Below, piece by piece: positions 41,906-53,640 of a DNA stretch of 64,000 bases. A program made the translations under genes and the position numbers. Numbering within the stretch: the first letter of the stretch is position 1; each line of letters begins with the position of its first letter. The notes beneath the pieces were generated by a model. It was given only the letters and a program-made list of their open reading frames with translations. It was not told where the DNA came from and did not search any database. This stretch comes from Prostheceraeus crozeri (lineage: Eukaryota; Platyhelminthes; Polycladida; Euryleptidae): NCBI GenBank assembly GCA_907163375.1, contig CAJQUW010003481.1, positions 20,315-84,314 of the forward strand. Direction: 5' to 3'.

Positions 41906-42329
41906 CATTCTAGAAGCCGAAGACGCGCGCATACATGAATCTATAATTCTGTGTGTAAACAACATTATTTGATCACAGTATTATTAGTTAGTTGCGAATA
42001 AATAATGAATATGCGTCAGTGAATCCATTTTAAAAATCACTTAAATCGCTCTTCCTGGGGTTTATAATTTGCCGAAAAAATGCTTTTCAGAATGATTTTT
42101 TGTGTAATTTTCGCAGCTTAAATGTTATATATTTAATTCATAAACTTACCTTATTAGTTGAGAGAATAACAGAATATGCAGTCTAAGGCTGCCGTTTGTT
42201 TCAATGGTGTCACTATCTGCCTGTTGAGAGCAAAACACTTTGGTTGAGAGCGTTGTCAGTGGCAAATGATAATGAACAGTTAGATGACAACAACTTCAAT
42301 GTTCAATGTTTTTTAAGTCGAGTAGAGAT

Positions 42330-42640
42330 ATATTCGATAAAAGATCGGGAATTACCGGAAGACATTGCATACCAAAAAGTATGACTCTGGGCTTAGTACT
42401 TTTCGTTTAATCAGAGAAAACATAGAAAATTTCATTTTAACCAAAAACTTCAATCTGCGTCCCATTGGATTTACATGTGTTTTTCTTTGATCCTGTCTGA
42501 CAAGAAGAGGAACTCACTAGAACTCGGCAGACGTGCAGATTCGAAGTAGGTATAGGGTGTACATCATCCTGTAGAAGTTTCATTGTCGGCCTCGTTCCCT
42601 GCAGAAACTCGTTCTGCCTGCCGGACTATTAAGATGATTT
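42330..42640 (+). repeat. Family D repeat, partial copy
   Basis: Matches the right arm of the foldback at 11850-12150, including GACAAGAAGAGGAACTCACT and one GTACATCATCCTG unit. Confidence 0.8.
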
Positions 42641-43840
42641 TCCTTGACGTCTTCCAGAACTTGAAATGTCTATATACAACGCATGTATTGCGTTCATAAG
42701 CAGTCCAGTATAATTTGTGCGGTTTAGAATCACATCTACCATGGAGAATGCTAGAATCACTAAACATTGATGGCCAGGCTTCCTTGACAGAAACGCAAAA
42801 TCTTCTCCCTAAATATCCATTAATGGATTTAAAGACCAGCAAGCTCTGTACAGAACGATTAAGTCATGATAAAATAATTCCGTGAGATAAGACAGAATTT
42901 TCAAAGCATTTTATTGATTGTTCAATCACAATTTTTGAATGTTCTTTAATGGCTACTAATTTTATATAAGACGGGCCGAAAAATTAAGAAACACGAGTCG
43001 GCCCTGTCCGAAAACTAATATCTGCAACGGGACCAAAAATCCATGCCTTGGCTATCGGGTACGAAAATGCGGGCCGATTGCCATCCTGGGCTCTCCTATC
43101 CAGGCTCGTCGAAAAAATGCCAAGTATATTTATACATGATAATATGGGAAAATAACTTCTTTGCCAGCATTTATGATCATTATGAAAATCTATGATGGAG
43201 TTCAGTTGCTCTCAAATCTCAGTCATCGGAGTGATGAAAAGAAGTTGCTTGAATTTTGATTTTTAGTTCAATGCACAATGCGCATGTTAAGTTAAGTTTA
43301 TCCAGAAATTTCAAATATTGTCTTTCGATCTGTCATTAAATTTGAATGAAAAACTTTCAAAAATCTCTAAAAGTCCAGTAATCGGAAAATAATCGGCTGA
43401 TCATCGATTATGACTCTGCAGTGTCCATAATCTAGCGGGCAGGGAATTACAAATACAGAAAGATCACTTTTTGACGAAAGACAAAATATCTCGAAATGTT
43501 AGCTTCAAAAAGTAATGCGACGGGCTAAAGTTGTTGCTACAAAATCAAGTTAAGTCAATTAGTTGTCAATTTTTATTCAAAACAAAGCTAAAACAGTAAA
43601 GTTCGTGGAGAACTTGTTTTTATTAGATGCCTTGGTCGAAGAAATGCTCTGCTTTCTGTCATCTAAGTTTGCATCAGATTTGTTTTTGTTCAAAGTTGGC
43701 ATCCCTGAAGATTGGACGAAATGTCTCGTGCCAATAGATCTCAATGAATTTTGTGGATCATTATAAAATATCAAAAAGGAATTCATTTTAAAAATTCATT
43801 TTTGAAACAAAGTATATATCAACATGACGCCCAGGGATGC
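42641..43840. other. No recognised feature
   Basis: Non-coding. The 42960-43110 stretch is more GC-rich. Confidence 0.35.
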
Positions 43841-43843
43841 GGA

Positions 43844-44512
43844 GTCCTGTCATTTTGATAGGACTCCGACTCCTGGTGGCAAGTATATAAAGCCCATTTT
43901 TTGAAAAACAAACCGGTAACCTACATCATAGATCATTATAGGCTTACCTGAATCGATATTTAGTGATCATTGTATCAATTATCGATGACAGTTTATCAAA
44001 TGTCGCTTTCAGTTGGATGCATACGACTCTGCTCCTCCCATCTTCTTGATGTGTGCTTCACATGGTTTTTCTCCAATCTTTACCAGGAAGGAAAATCCCA
44101 CATCTTACTCCAAAAAATATGAGTACACTTTCGATTTGAATGTGCGTTTTGGAGGAGACATCACACACGTTTAACGTGAAGGTCAGAAGTAGTGTTTTCA
44201 AATAAACTAGCATTTGGTTTTTGTCTCTGATGTGACCTTTGGCGCGTAGGTGTGATCGAGGCTAGGAAGGCTTGTCCTCTCTACTAAATCACCGAGTGAA
44301 AAGACAATCCTTTTTCACTATCACGGTTCATTCCCTCGACTATTACAAGCTTTGCATGCACTGCTGTCTCTGTACTTTTGTTTGACGGAGAAAGTTGACA
44401 TCAAGACAGTGACAGCTATGCACGAGAATCATTTGATAGGACTCCGACTCCGACTCCGATTCCAGCAAAAATGATAGGACTCCGGGACTCCGACTCCGAC
44501 TCCACATCCCTG
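43844..44512 (-). mobile_element. hAT-like non-autonomous element with BED-finger relic, copy 1
   Basis: Ends CAGGGATGCGGAGTC and (complement) CAGGGATGTGGAGTC. Flanks ATGACGCC and ATGAAGAC agree at 6 of 8 positions, a decayed 8-b duplication. The minus strand at about 44170-43990 carries a broken BED-like motif (S-K-V-Y-S-Y-F-L-E ... G-E-K-P-C-E-A-H-I ... K-R-H-L-I-N-C-H-R). GACTCC repeats mark the right end. It interrupts a LINE. Confidence 0.7.
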
Positions 44513-44522
44513 ATGAAGACTC

Positions 44523-44870
44523 CAAAGTTTAATTCCACAAAACCATTGAAACATTGGATTTTGCATAAGCAATAAACAATTGCCTTTTTTGACATTAAGT
44601 TTAAGTCCATTTGTATTTAGCCAGTCGGAGAGATTATCAATGCAATCATCAAAAACAGACAGGCTGCTAGAGCTCAATTGTGGACCAGAGCTGTAAATAC
44701 AAATATCATCAACATACATACGATGCAGTACATCATAATCACAAATTATCTGAGCAATTGGCACTGAAAAAAGTGAAGATAGACAAGGGGCCAATACAGA
44801 ACCCTGGGGTGCACCAAAAACCGAAAAATATGAAATCGAAGTTGTATTGCATATCTTAACACGTTATGAT
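44523..44870 (-). pseudogene. CR1/L2-like reverse transcriptase, catalytic part (LINE D)
   Basis: F-G-A-P-Q-G-S-V-L-A-P, then L-H-R-M-Y-V-D-D-I-C-I-Y (YVDD catalytic box) and L-S-D-W-L-N-T-N-G-L-K-L-N-V-K-K. Cut on one side by the hAT-like element and on the other by an insertion at about 44875-45645. Confidence 0.85.
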
Positions 44871-45439
44871 CGATTCAATAGAAAACTTTCAGCAAAGAAA
44901 GAGCTGCATCTCTGAAACCTTCATAAAAAACTTTCATAATAACTCATGAAGTATAATGGAGATTCATGGGACTTTTATGAGAGCTCATGAGATTATGATG
45001 AGTCTCATGATACCTCCAAGAGAATATAATCAGTGGTAATGAAATCATCCATGAGGATCATTTGCCAGGGAAAATTATGAGCATTAATAAGTTTTTTGTG
45101 AAAATAAGCTTGTAAGTAGTTAGGTATGCATAAAAAGTTATTTAGGTATGCGAAAGGAAAGAGTCATAAAGAAGCTTATTCATTCGTTAAGAATCTCCAA
45201 GCTTAGTCTATAAAGGGTGAAACCCAAAAGTATAGAATATATCATAGGGATCTGCAGCAGCACTTTCTAAATGATACATAATTATATAGTTTGACTATAC
45301 AATGAGCAGTTCGATGTAAGATGTTGAAAATAGACAGACACACAATCACAGTATAATAGTTTATCATAACAAATAAAAGTTTATTATTCAGAATACCAAA
45401 ATAGTATTTTTGGACATGGCGTAGGAATTCTCTGGGGCA

Positions 45440-45650
45440 GCGTGGCGTGGTTAAGAAACTAAATGACTAAATAACTAAATGCCAGAAAAATATATTCAGA
45501 AGCATTAAAAAGCAACTGCTAATTTATCAATGAGATTTTCATGAGAAACTCATGAAATATGCGAAAACGAATGAAATTTCGTGAGACTTATATAAGAAAA
45601 GTCTCATAAAAATCATGAGGAGTTTTCGCGAGGGAAATGTGCTTTGAGAA
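45440..45650 (+). repeat. Dispersed repeat C, copy 2
   Basis: Matches 40135-40345. It lies between two parts of the same LINE, so it is part of an insertion of about 0.75 kb. Confidence 0.65.
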
Positions 45651-45880
45651 GAGTCGGTTCAAGATCAAATCAGAAATTCATGATCAATCAAATCAAATGC
45701 TGAACTATGGTCCAAAAGGGCCATGGAAGAATCTAAGTTTAAACTAATCATTAAATGCAAGATTATTCACAAGATGTGTAATGACAACTTCGGTAGAGTG
45801 GCTGTTACAATATGCTGATTGAAGAGGCGAGATTAAATCATTAGAAAAAAGCAAGTTGTCGTGAAATTTTCAGAATGTAG
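45640..45880 (-). pseudogene. CR1/L2-like reverse transcriptase, N-terminal part (LINE D, continued)
   Basis: L-I-S-P-L-Q-S-A-Y-C-N-S-H-S-T-E-V-V and A-L-L-D-H-S-S-A-F-D-L-I-D-H (first catalytic Asp region), with frameshifts. Same strand and correct order relative to 44523-44870. Confidence 0.75.
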
Positions 45881-46111
45881 AAATATGGTACAATGTAAAT
45901 ATTTACAAGGAATATTGATGTATAATGGAATGGCTACATTATTCTTGATATGTCGACAAAAGCAAGCACTTATATCCGCATACTATTCGACATGCACATT
46001 GCCATAAACAAGGCATGCAGAGTTTGCTATTCCGAATCGCTGAATACAAAAATCAAATTCTTAAGTGTCACAGCCAGTCGCTTTCCGTTATAGGTAAGGT
46101 TAAAGGACACC

Positions 46112-46245
46112 TGTGACGTCCGAGTTTATATTTGTTTATCTACAATAATCAAATGGACGTATCAGTTTGTTTAATATTGTACATTTTCAATTTAGCGAAT
46201 ATACACACTTTCGTGAACACGGTGTTTTCTCTTTCATGCGTCACA
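46112..46245 (+). repeat. 5' LTR
   Basis: Starts TGTGACG, ends CGTCACA, with 7-b inverted terminal repeats. Lacks TGCGAACC and ACGG present in the 3' LTR. Confidence 0.93.
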
Positions 46246-46319
46246 AAATGGTGGCAGCGCCTAATCTATTTCGGGCTAACATTTTATTCCTTCTCTCTCT
46301 TCGCTGATTCATCGAGACA

Positions 46320-47258
46320 ATGGCTACTCCTACCGTTACTTCTGCCACGTCAGCTGATACTCTAGTGGGAATGCAACACCCACAATTTCTTGCCAATCCT
46401 CGACGAGAAGATTGGACATTTTTCTTGCGTCAGTTTAACAATTATTGTTCGATTCAAAGCGTTAGTGTGTCACAGAAACCTGCTTTACTGGAGATGTGCC
46501 TAGGAAGAGATGGTTGCGATATCCTTGATGGACTTCCTACTCTTAAGACGAAATTTGACGACATTATTGATCAGATGAACGATTATTTCAAAGTGAATTC
46601 TTCAATTCTTATTCGACGCCGTGAATTTCTTCGTGCTGTACAAGGATTTGGTGAGAGTGTTGCAGAGTATGCTGGTAGATTGAGACGTTTAGCTGGTAGA
46701 TGTGATTTTACTTCTGATACAGAAAGTCTTTTGAGAGATGTTTTTGTGATAGGTCTGTTAGATTCTAGGCTTGTGGAACGTTTTTTAGCTGATGATCCGA
46801 TTAGTCTTACATTTGATACAGCTGTGAGAAAAGCTGAAGCGTGGGAAACAGCTAGATCCGACAGTTCTAAACTAGACGCTTCTGTTAACAGAAGTCAGGT
46901 TTGCCAAGTTTCTCAAAAACACAATTGAAGTTCACTATCTCAGTCTCACACCTCTAATCAACAGAAACAGTCCTTGAAGAAGAAAAATACGACTTTTACG
47001 TCGAAATCAAATGCAAAAAGAATGTGTTATCGCTGTGGCTCAGCGGAGCATATGGCGAATTCTCCTGATTGTCCAGCAATATCTGCTAAATGCACAACAT
47101 GTCTGAAAATTGGTCATTATGCCCGAGTATGTAAGTCAAAAGTACCAGACAGAAATAGCCATAAGTCCGAGAAAATTTCCCTTGTAACGTCAGAGGAAAA
47201 TTTTAGTATATTTTCTGTTGACAATACTGATTCTGCGGAACGACTTCGCGTACCGTAA
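46320..47258 (+). pseudogene. gypsy gag and nucleocapsid, one in-frame stop
   Basis: Capsid-like part 46320-46925, stop TGA at 46926-46928, then the same frame continues to two zinc knuckles: C-Y-R-C-G-S-A-E-H-x6-C and C-T-T-C-L-K-I-G-H-Y-A-R-V-C. Confidence 0.85.
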
Positions 47259-49082
47259 CGGTAAATGATGTTATAACTGAAGCAGTGGTAGATACAGGTG
47301 CGGTGGTTAATCTTTTGAGTTTTGATTTGTTTCGAAAGATGCAGTCAACTGAAAAAAGCTGATCTTGCTTTAACGGTATGGGGAGGCGCGTCCTTGAATC
47401 GCATAGGCAAGTGCACAGCAGCAGTTAGTTACAAGTCCAAATCGATTAACGCTGAATTTTACGTATGTTCGGAAGCAGGTCCAGTGCTCATGAGTTACCG
47501 GTTATGCAAGCAACTAGGAATTATCGATTGCAAAAATGATACAATGGTAATGAATACGTCGCATGACCAGGTTAGGTCCAACCCTAAACCTATTGATCCT
47601 TTCAAGATTCATTTGAAAGAATCCGCAGTTCCTAAATCTTTCCCGGCTCGCCGTTTGCCGATCGCATTGCATGAACCAGTGAAATCAAAATTGGAGGAAA
47701 TGGTTAAAGACGGTACCATTGAAACCGTTTCTGATCCAAGCGAGTGGTGTAATCCGATCGTGGTAGCCTATAAAAAATCAGGTGATATTCGATTATGCGT
47801 AGATTTTAGGAATATGAATGAATCTATAAAACGACCAGAAATTCAAATGCCAACGAGCGAAGAAACCGCATCAAAAATCAAGTCTTCCAAGTTCTTTTCG
47901 AAGCTAGATTGCGCAAATGGATTTTGGCAGTTGCCAATACATGAAAGTTCAAAGCATTTATTAACCTTCGCTACGCCGTTTGGTAGATTCCGGTTCAATA
48001 AACTTCCATTCGGTTTATCGGCATCCCCAGATATCTTTCAAAAATTCATGCATGATTTACTTTCCGATATCCCAAGATGTATGTATATGCTTTATGGACG
48101 ATATTCTTGCCTTCGCCGAGTCAATCGAAAGCTCGAAGAGCATAGTGGATAAAATACTCGATCGTTTCCAAACATATGGCTTAAAATTTAATGAGTCGAA
48201 GTGCGTTTACAATCAGAAATCAGTCGAATTTTTGTATGGTCAGAGGAAGGTTTGAAAATATCCGATAAACATATTCATGATGTGATAAATGTCGATCCTC
48301 CTGCAGATCCTAACACACTACGTTCATTTCTAGGACTAGCGACATATGTCTGCTCTTGTAATATTCCTCATAGCAGCACGTTGTTACAACCTTTATGGGA
48401 TCTTCTGAAGCCAGCTAAATATGAGTGGACTACTGAAGTACTTAATGCATTCTACACTCTCAAAGAAGCAATCAGAAACGTGAAATGCAGACAATTCTTC
48501 AGACCAGATTTACCGATAAAAGTGCAATCCGACGCTTCAGGAAGAGGGCTCGGGGCAGTATTACTTCAACAAGACAAAGTGATAATGTACGCGTCACGAC
48601 AGTTGACCAGTGTTGAAACACGCTACTCACAGGTAGAAAAAGAATGCCTAGCAGTTGTCTTCGTGGTTAACAGATTCAAATACTTTCTCCTGGCAAATGA
48701 CTTCATAATACAGAATGACCATAAACCTCTTCTACAATTACGTTCAAAACCAATCGATTCACTGTCGATTAGACTTCGTCGTTGGATATTGAGCTTACAG
48801 GGATTCTCGTTTAAGTTTGAATTTATACGAGGACAGGACAACATTCTAGCCGACGCTCTTTCTCGTAGTCTAGCTAATATGAGATCTAACACCATTTCGG
48901 AAGATGAAACATGCCTACAACCTCAAACCTCCCTGCCCACAAACCTTAAACAGGTAGCTCAACACTCGACTATTGATGAGGAACTTAGTCAATTGAAAAG
49001 AGCAATCAATATTGATTGGAGTTCGCCAACGGACAGAAAAAACTCAGTTCGTATTACAGTATTCGAGATGAGCTATCAGTAA
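47258..49082 (+). pseudogene. gypsy protease, reverse transcriptase and RNase H, frameshifted
   Basis: Protease V-V-D-T-G-A at about 47287. RT fingers and palm in 47322-48090 (K-L-D-C-A-N-G-F-W-Q-L-P, F-G-L-S-A-S-P). Catalytic F-M-D-D-I-L in another frame at about 48100. Connection L-R-S-F-L-G-L and RNase H (Q-S-D-A-S-G-R-G-L-G-A-V-L-L, then A-D-A-L-S-R) in 48240-49082. At least three frameshifts. Confidence 0.9.
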
Positions 49083-49164
49083 AGCTGCAAGACGATCTGT
49101 TTATCCTCTGTAGAGGAGATGCTGTTATCATTCCTATTGATTTAGGAAACAGCTATTAACTGAA

Positions 49165-50091
49165 ATGCACCAGGGACATCTAGGTATCAACAAAATGAAA
49201 ACTACAGCGAGAGCTATTTGGTATTGGCCAAGTATGTCGAAACAAATTGAAGATCATGTAAGACATTGCGATGCATGTAATCGTTTGGGCAAGTCTGATC
49301 CTGCTCCTATGGCACCCGTAGCTGATAAAGAAGACACTCCTTGGGATGCTATAGCCTGCGACATTACAGGACCGAGTGCGGTAACGGAAGGAAAGACGCT
49401 CCTAACTGCAATTGATTTACACTCGCGATATCCATTCGCCATTATTATACCGGATGCGTCATCCAGAAATATTGTTACGTAACTCCGACGACTGTTTGCC
49501 ACATTCGGAATGTCAAAAAGGGTAATATCAGACAATGGTCGAGCATTCAGGTCAGTAGCATTTGAAGAGTTTTTATCCCGGTGCGGAATTTCAATTAATT
49601 ACTCAGCGGTATATTATCCACAATCTAATGGAACAGCTGAAAGGTTCTATGCTTCCCTAAAGAGCCGTTTTCAGAGAATGAAGCTCAGCCATCCAGAAAG
49701 TACGACGGAAGAAAGACTCCAAAGAGCTCTTTACGACATACGGTCTACCCCTAGCGAGAGTACCGGGGAAACACCACATTTCCGACTATTTGGGAGGACG
49801 ATGAATACGACACTACCATCCCTCGAAATTAATGTTTCGCATACATGTCCCATTCGAAATCTTCGAGAGAAATATAAAAATAAGAAAGGTATTCAGAAAC
49901 ATTTTGCTATAGATTCGCCGGTGTGGACACGTAAAGGAAATAAAGGTGGCTTTCAAAAGGCAGGAATAGTCAGTGGTGTGCGAGGACCTTTCACGTATGA
50001 AATCACAAACAGAGATACGCAGATACCCACAACGAAACAGGAAAAAGACTCAATTTCTTCACGATTTTATTATAGACCCACGCTAGATGAA
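49165..50091 (+). pseudogene. gypsy integrase with one in-frame stop
   Basis: Zinc-binding H ... H ... C-D-A-C, then catalytic D in A-C-D-I-T-G, D in V-I-S-D-N-G and E in N-G-T-A-E-R-F. A TAA at about 49480 interrupts the frame between the first and second Asp. Confidence 0.9.
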
Positions 50092-50569
50092 TAGACTAGT
50101 ATGATTGTATTCTTCATGTATACTAGCTAATGCGTACTGTGTTGATTCTGACTTAAGCTAGTATTTTCTTCAACTGTATGAAACTGTAGTACATAGTAGT
50201 TCTGTGTGAGTTGTGTCGAAGAAAAGACATTCCATGTCAATGTCAATATATGGACAACTTGTTTTTATCAGTTACATTCAACTGATATAATCATGCCTTT
50301 TCTGTGTCGTTGCAGTTGCGTCAATACTATATTTTTATCCTATTGTTTGATAAGGTTTGTGCATTCATCTCGTTTTTGAACAGTGTCGCAGAATCCGATT
50401 CATTGTACTCTACATGAAAATAAATTAATATATTTGTGTCTACTGATGAATTTTGACAGTAGCATATCAATTAGCGACAATACATTCGTGATTTAGTAAT
50501 GTGATTCCATTCATGATTGCTTTCATTGATGCCCGCAAAATCGAGGTTTTCTTTCCAGAAGAGGGAAGA

Positions 50570-50715
50570 TGTGACGTCCGAGTTTATATTTGTTTATCTA
50601 CAATAATCAAATGGACGTATCAGTTTGTTTAATATTGTACATTTTCAATTTAGCGAATATACACACTTTCGTGAACTGCGAACCACGGTGTTTTCTCTTA
50701 CGGTCATGCGTCACA
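50570..50715 (+). repeat. 3' LTR
   Basis: Same sequence as the 5' LTR plus 8-b and 4-b insertions. Confidence 0.93.
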
Positions 50716-51240
50716 ATACCCTTGGAATCCAATGGTAAAATTCAAGAAATATCTATGGATTGTGAAACACTTGGCAATTTAGTACATTTTCTTTCGAAGA
50801 AAAGAAACTATTTATCGGAATGCCATGAAATTTGAAACATGATTGAGTTCGGAACATCAACTTCGATGTAAAAGTTCAAGTGAGTCACTTGATGTTTGAG
50901 AGCCTCTACAAAATGGGTAAGTTTTATGTTTCGACTTAATTTTGACAATTTTACTCATTTTGTAGAGGCTCTCAAACATCAAATACTGAATCATGTGACT
51001 CACTTCAACTTTTACATCGAAGTTGATGTTCCGAACTCAATCATGTTTCAAATTTCATGGCATTCTGATAAATAGTTTCTTTTCTTCGAAAGAAAATGTA
51101 CGAAATTGCCAAGTGTTTCACAATCCATAGATATTTCTTGAATTTTACCATTGGATTCTAATGGGAATCCTTTAACCCTACCTATCACCGAAAGCGACTG
51201 GATGTGGCACTTAAGAATTTGATTTTTGTATTCAACGTTT

Positions 51241-51845
51241 CAAAATCTGCAAATCCATGCTATTAAGCTCTGTGTGCGCGAATCTAGGAAGAAAGTGTCA
51301 GTAGCTCCCGTCCTATCCGTGCCGATTTAGGACATACATGCAGACATGAAACCCGCCTCTGAGCCCTAAGCAGGACTGCGTAACCGACTTTTCAAACCGC
51401 TTCCTCCTCTCCAAGGAAGAGAGGCAGACCGCCTTCGACCACCTCCGCTTCTAGTGCCCTACCATATACATGTATACGTCATCTCACAAGGTGAACGAAC
51501 TGAACGAACTGCATTTTCTCACTAAATTGAACGGCCTAGCGAAATTCGAAATGAGCTACGAACTGTGTGATAAAATGAGCTACGAACTGTGTGATCGTAG
51601 AGAAACGTCAAATGAACGATGAACTGAGTGAATTGAAAACTTGCCTTGTTTGAATGCATTGATGTAAATCCCCTTTTCTCATTGAAATTCATTTTAGAAT
51701 AAGTCTTCATAATGATGATAATGTCGTTTTTTAAAAAAGATTAGCAGCATTATGATTAATGACTTATTCTCCGGCTGCACTGAGGGTGCGATTGAATTCC
51801 AAATTTGATGATACCTAGTAAGAGACTTCAAGAGTATATTCAAGA
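51241..51845. other. No gene; small tandem duplication at 51549-51597
   Basis: AATGAGCTACGAACTGTGTG occurs twice in tandem (24-b period). 51280-51470 is GC-richer, unidentified. Confidence 0.5.
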
Positions 51846-52367
51846 AATGCATTCAAGAATGACAGTCCACTGTGCCTAAAGAGACAAGCATTCAGTCAGT
51901 GCATTCTCCAAGTGCTGACATACGGATGCGAAGTGTGGAGGACAACGAAGAAACATAGAAATAAACTTCAAGTTACCCAAAGGGCAATGTTGAAGATTGC
52001 AAGACGAGATAAAAAGAAGAACACATTGATTAGACAGCAGACAGGAGTAAGTGACGTCCTGGAGACTGCAGCAAAACTGAAATGGAGCTTGGCTGGACAT
52101 GTGGCAAGAAGACAAGATGGATGTTGGACAAAATCGGTGACGAAATAGTTTTCGAGGGACGGCAAAAGAAGAAGTGGATGACAGAGAACTAAGGAAGACA
52201 GACTAACTAAAGTGGCAGGAAAAACATGGATGCAAGAAGCACAAGACCGACGAGGTTGGCGACATCGTGTGGAGGCGTTCATCCAGCAGTGGACTGAAAA
52301 CGGCTTAAATTCTGATTTGACATATTCTCGATGGAAAGAATTGCCTGAGAAAGACAGATGGCGATGA
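51846..52367 (+). pseudogene. RTE-type non-LTR retrotransposon 3' end
   Basis: L-T-Y-G-C-E-V-W, V-T-Q-R-A-M-L, R-Q-Q-T-G-V-S-D-V, K-L-K-W-S-L-A-G-H-V-A-R, and after a frameshift near 52147 W-M-Q-E-A-Q-D-R-R-G-W and Q-Q-W: the conserved C-terminal region of RTE-group reverse transcriptase proteins. 5' truncated, frameshifted. Confidence 0.85.
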
Positions 52368-52694
52368 ATCCAATACAGCGGTGAACAGCAATTATCTCGC
52401 TGAACAAGCAACAACAATGTGTTTCAAATACATGTAATTACTGCGAAAAAGTGTAACTGTCAAACCTGTCATTCAGAAATGATTCATTAAAAATATCAAA
52501 GGTCAGAAAATTGAGTTCCTTTATCAGTTTGGTTTATTTATGACCTCTGCTCCGATTGCGTTGAGAACAATCGTTTTGTGATTTTTAATTCACATGAAAC
52601 TACTGATGTGTCATTTTATGTCTATTAACTTTCCATTTACTTGCAATGCGAACTGGTGATTAACGTTCCCCTTAATTGAAGCAAATTTCAAATT

Positions 52695-53367
52695 CTCATC
52701 ATTCTGATAGGACTCCGACTCCGGGTGGCAAGTATATAAAGGCTAGTTTTTTAAGAAAAACTGCTAGCCTACATCATAGATCATCGGCCTACCCAAACCT
52801 ATTTTTAGTGATCATTGTTGCTTCAATTATCAATCATTTTCGATGAAAGTTTATCAAATGTCGCTTTGAGTTGGATGCATGCGACTCGCCTCCTCCTAAC
52901 TTGTTGATGTGTGCTTCACACGGTTTTTCTCCAGTCTCTGCCAGGCAGGAAAATCCCCCATCCTTCTTCAAAAAGTATGAGTACATTTTCGATTTTAATA
53001 TGCGCCTTGGAGGAGCCATCACACATGATTAACATGAGGGTAAGAGGTAATATCAAACAAACTACGCAGTATTTTATTTTTGTCTCTGATGTGACCTTTG
53101 GTGTGTAGGTGTGATCGAGGCTAGGAAGACTTGTCTTCCTAGAAAAGACAATCCTTTTTTCACTATCACTGTTCATTCCCTCAACTATTACAAGTTTTGC
53201 ACGCAGCAGTTTCTCTGTCCTTTTGTGACAAGACAGTGACAAGACAGCTACAAGAATAAATAATTTTTTTGTATATACTTCGGTCTAGTTATAGGCTGGA
53301 GTCCGTTTTGATAGGTCTATTTTATAGGACTCCGGGACTCCGACTCCGATTCCGCATCCCTGTTTCA
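52695..53367 (-). mobile_element. hAT-like non-autonomous element with BED-finger relic, copy 2
   Basis: Homologous to 43844-44512 throughout. The right end CGCATCCCTG is kept, the left end is truncated. The minus-strand frame 53022-52834 keeps S-K-M-Y-S-Y-F-L-K-K-D-G-G-F-S-C ... S-N-S-K-R-H-L-I-N-F-H-R, a BED-zinc-finger-like sequence of hAT transposases. Confidence 0.7.
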
Positions 53368-53369
53368 CG

Positions 53370-53640
53370 GACGCTGTTTACCATGACTGGCAACCTTTTG
53401 CCGCCGTGATAGTTTGACAAAGCCACTGTAATACACATACCTCTAATTAAGTCATCGGTATACATATAATTTTATGAATATGACACTTGCGATGCCATGA
53501 TTTGAAACTTTGAATATTGTACTTTATTGGAACTATTTCCTCATTTCTAATAAAATTTATCTGACAATTTTTTCAAAACTTCCGGTTTTAATCTACAAAT
53601 GGGTTTCTACGCAACGACTGTTAACGCACTTGTATGCACC
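53370..53640 (+). repeat. Dispersed repeat E, copy 2
   Basis: Diverged copy of 29290-29580, starting exactly at the right end of the hAT-like element. Confidence 0.55.

Larger units (their letters stand above)
46112..50715 (+). mobile_element. Ty3/gypsy LTR retrotransposon with very short LTRs
   Basis: 5' LTR 46112-46245 (134 b) and 3' LTR 50570-50715 (146 b), both TGTGACGTCC ... ATGCGTCACA, identical except for two small extra pieces (8 b and 4 b) in the 3' copy. Purine tract AGAAGAGGGAAGA before the 3' LTR; TGGTGGCAGCGCC just after the 5' LTR is a likely primer site. Flanks ACACC/ATACC form a decayed 5-b target duplication. Order gag, NC, PR, RT, RNase H, IN is the gypsy order. Confidence 0.93.
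46036..51240. mobile_element. Large foldback element, left arm split by the gypsy insertion
   Basis: Left arm is 46036-46111 plus 50716-50921; right arm 50952-51240 is its reverse complement (shared GAATACAAAAATCAAATTCT, ATCTATGGATTGTGAAACAC, GAGCCTCTACAAAATG). Spacer about 31 b. The right arm preserves the uninterrupted site (GGATTCCCATTAGAATCC). Confidence 0.85.

Noticed and set aside
51968-52417. Minus-strand 149-codon frame
   Set aside because: Antisense of the RTE-type reverse transcriptase end.
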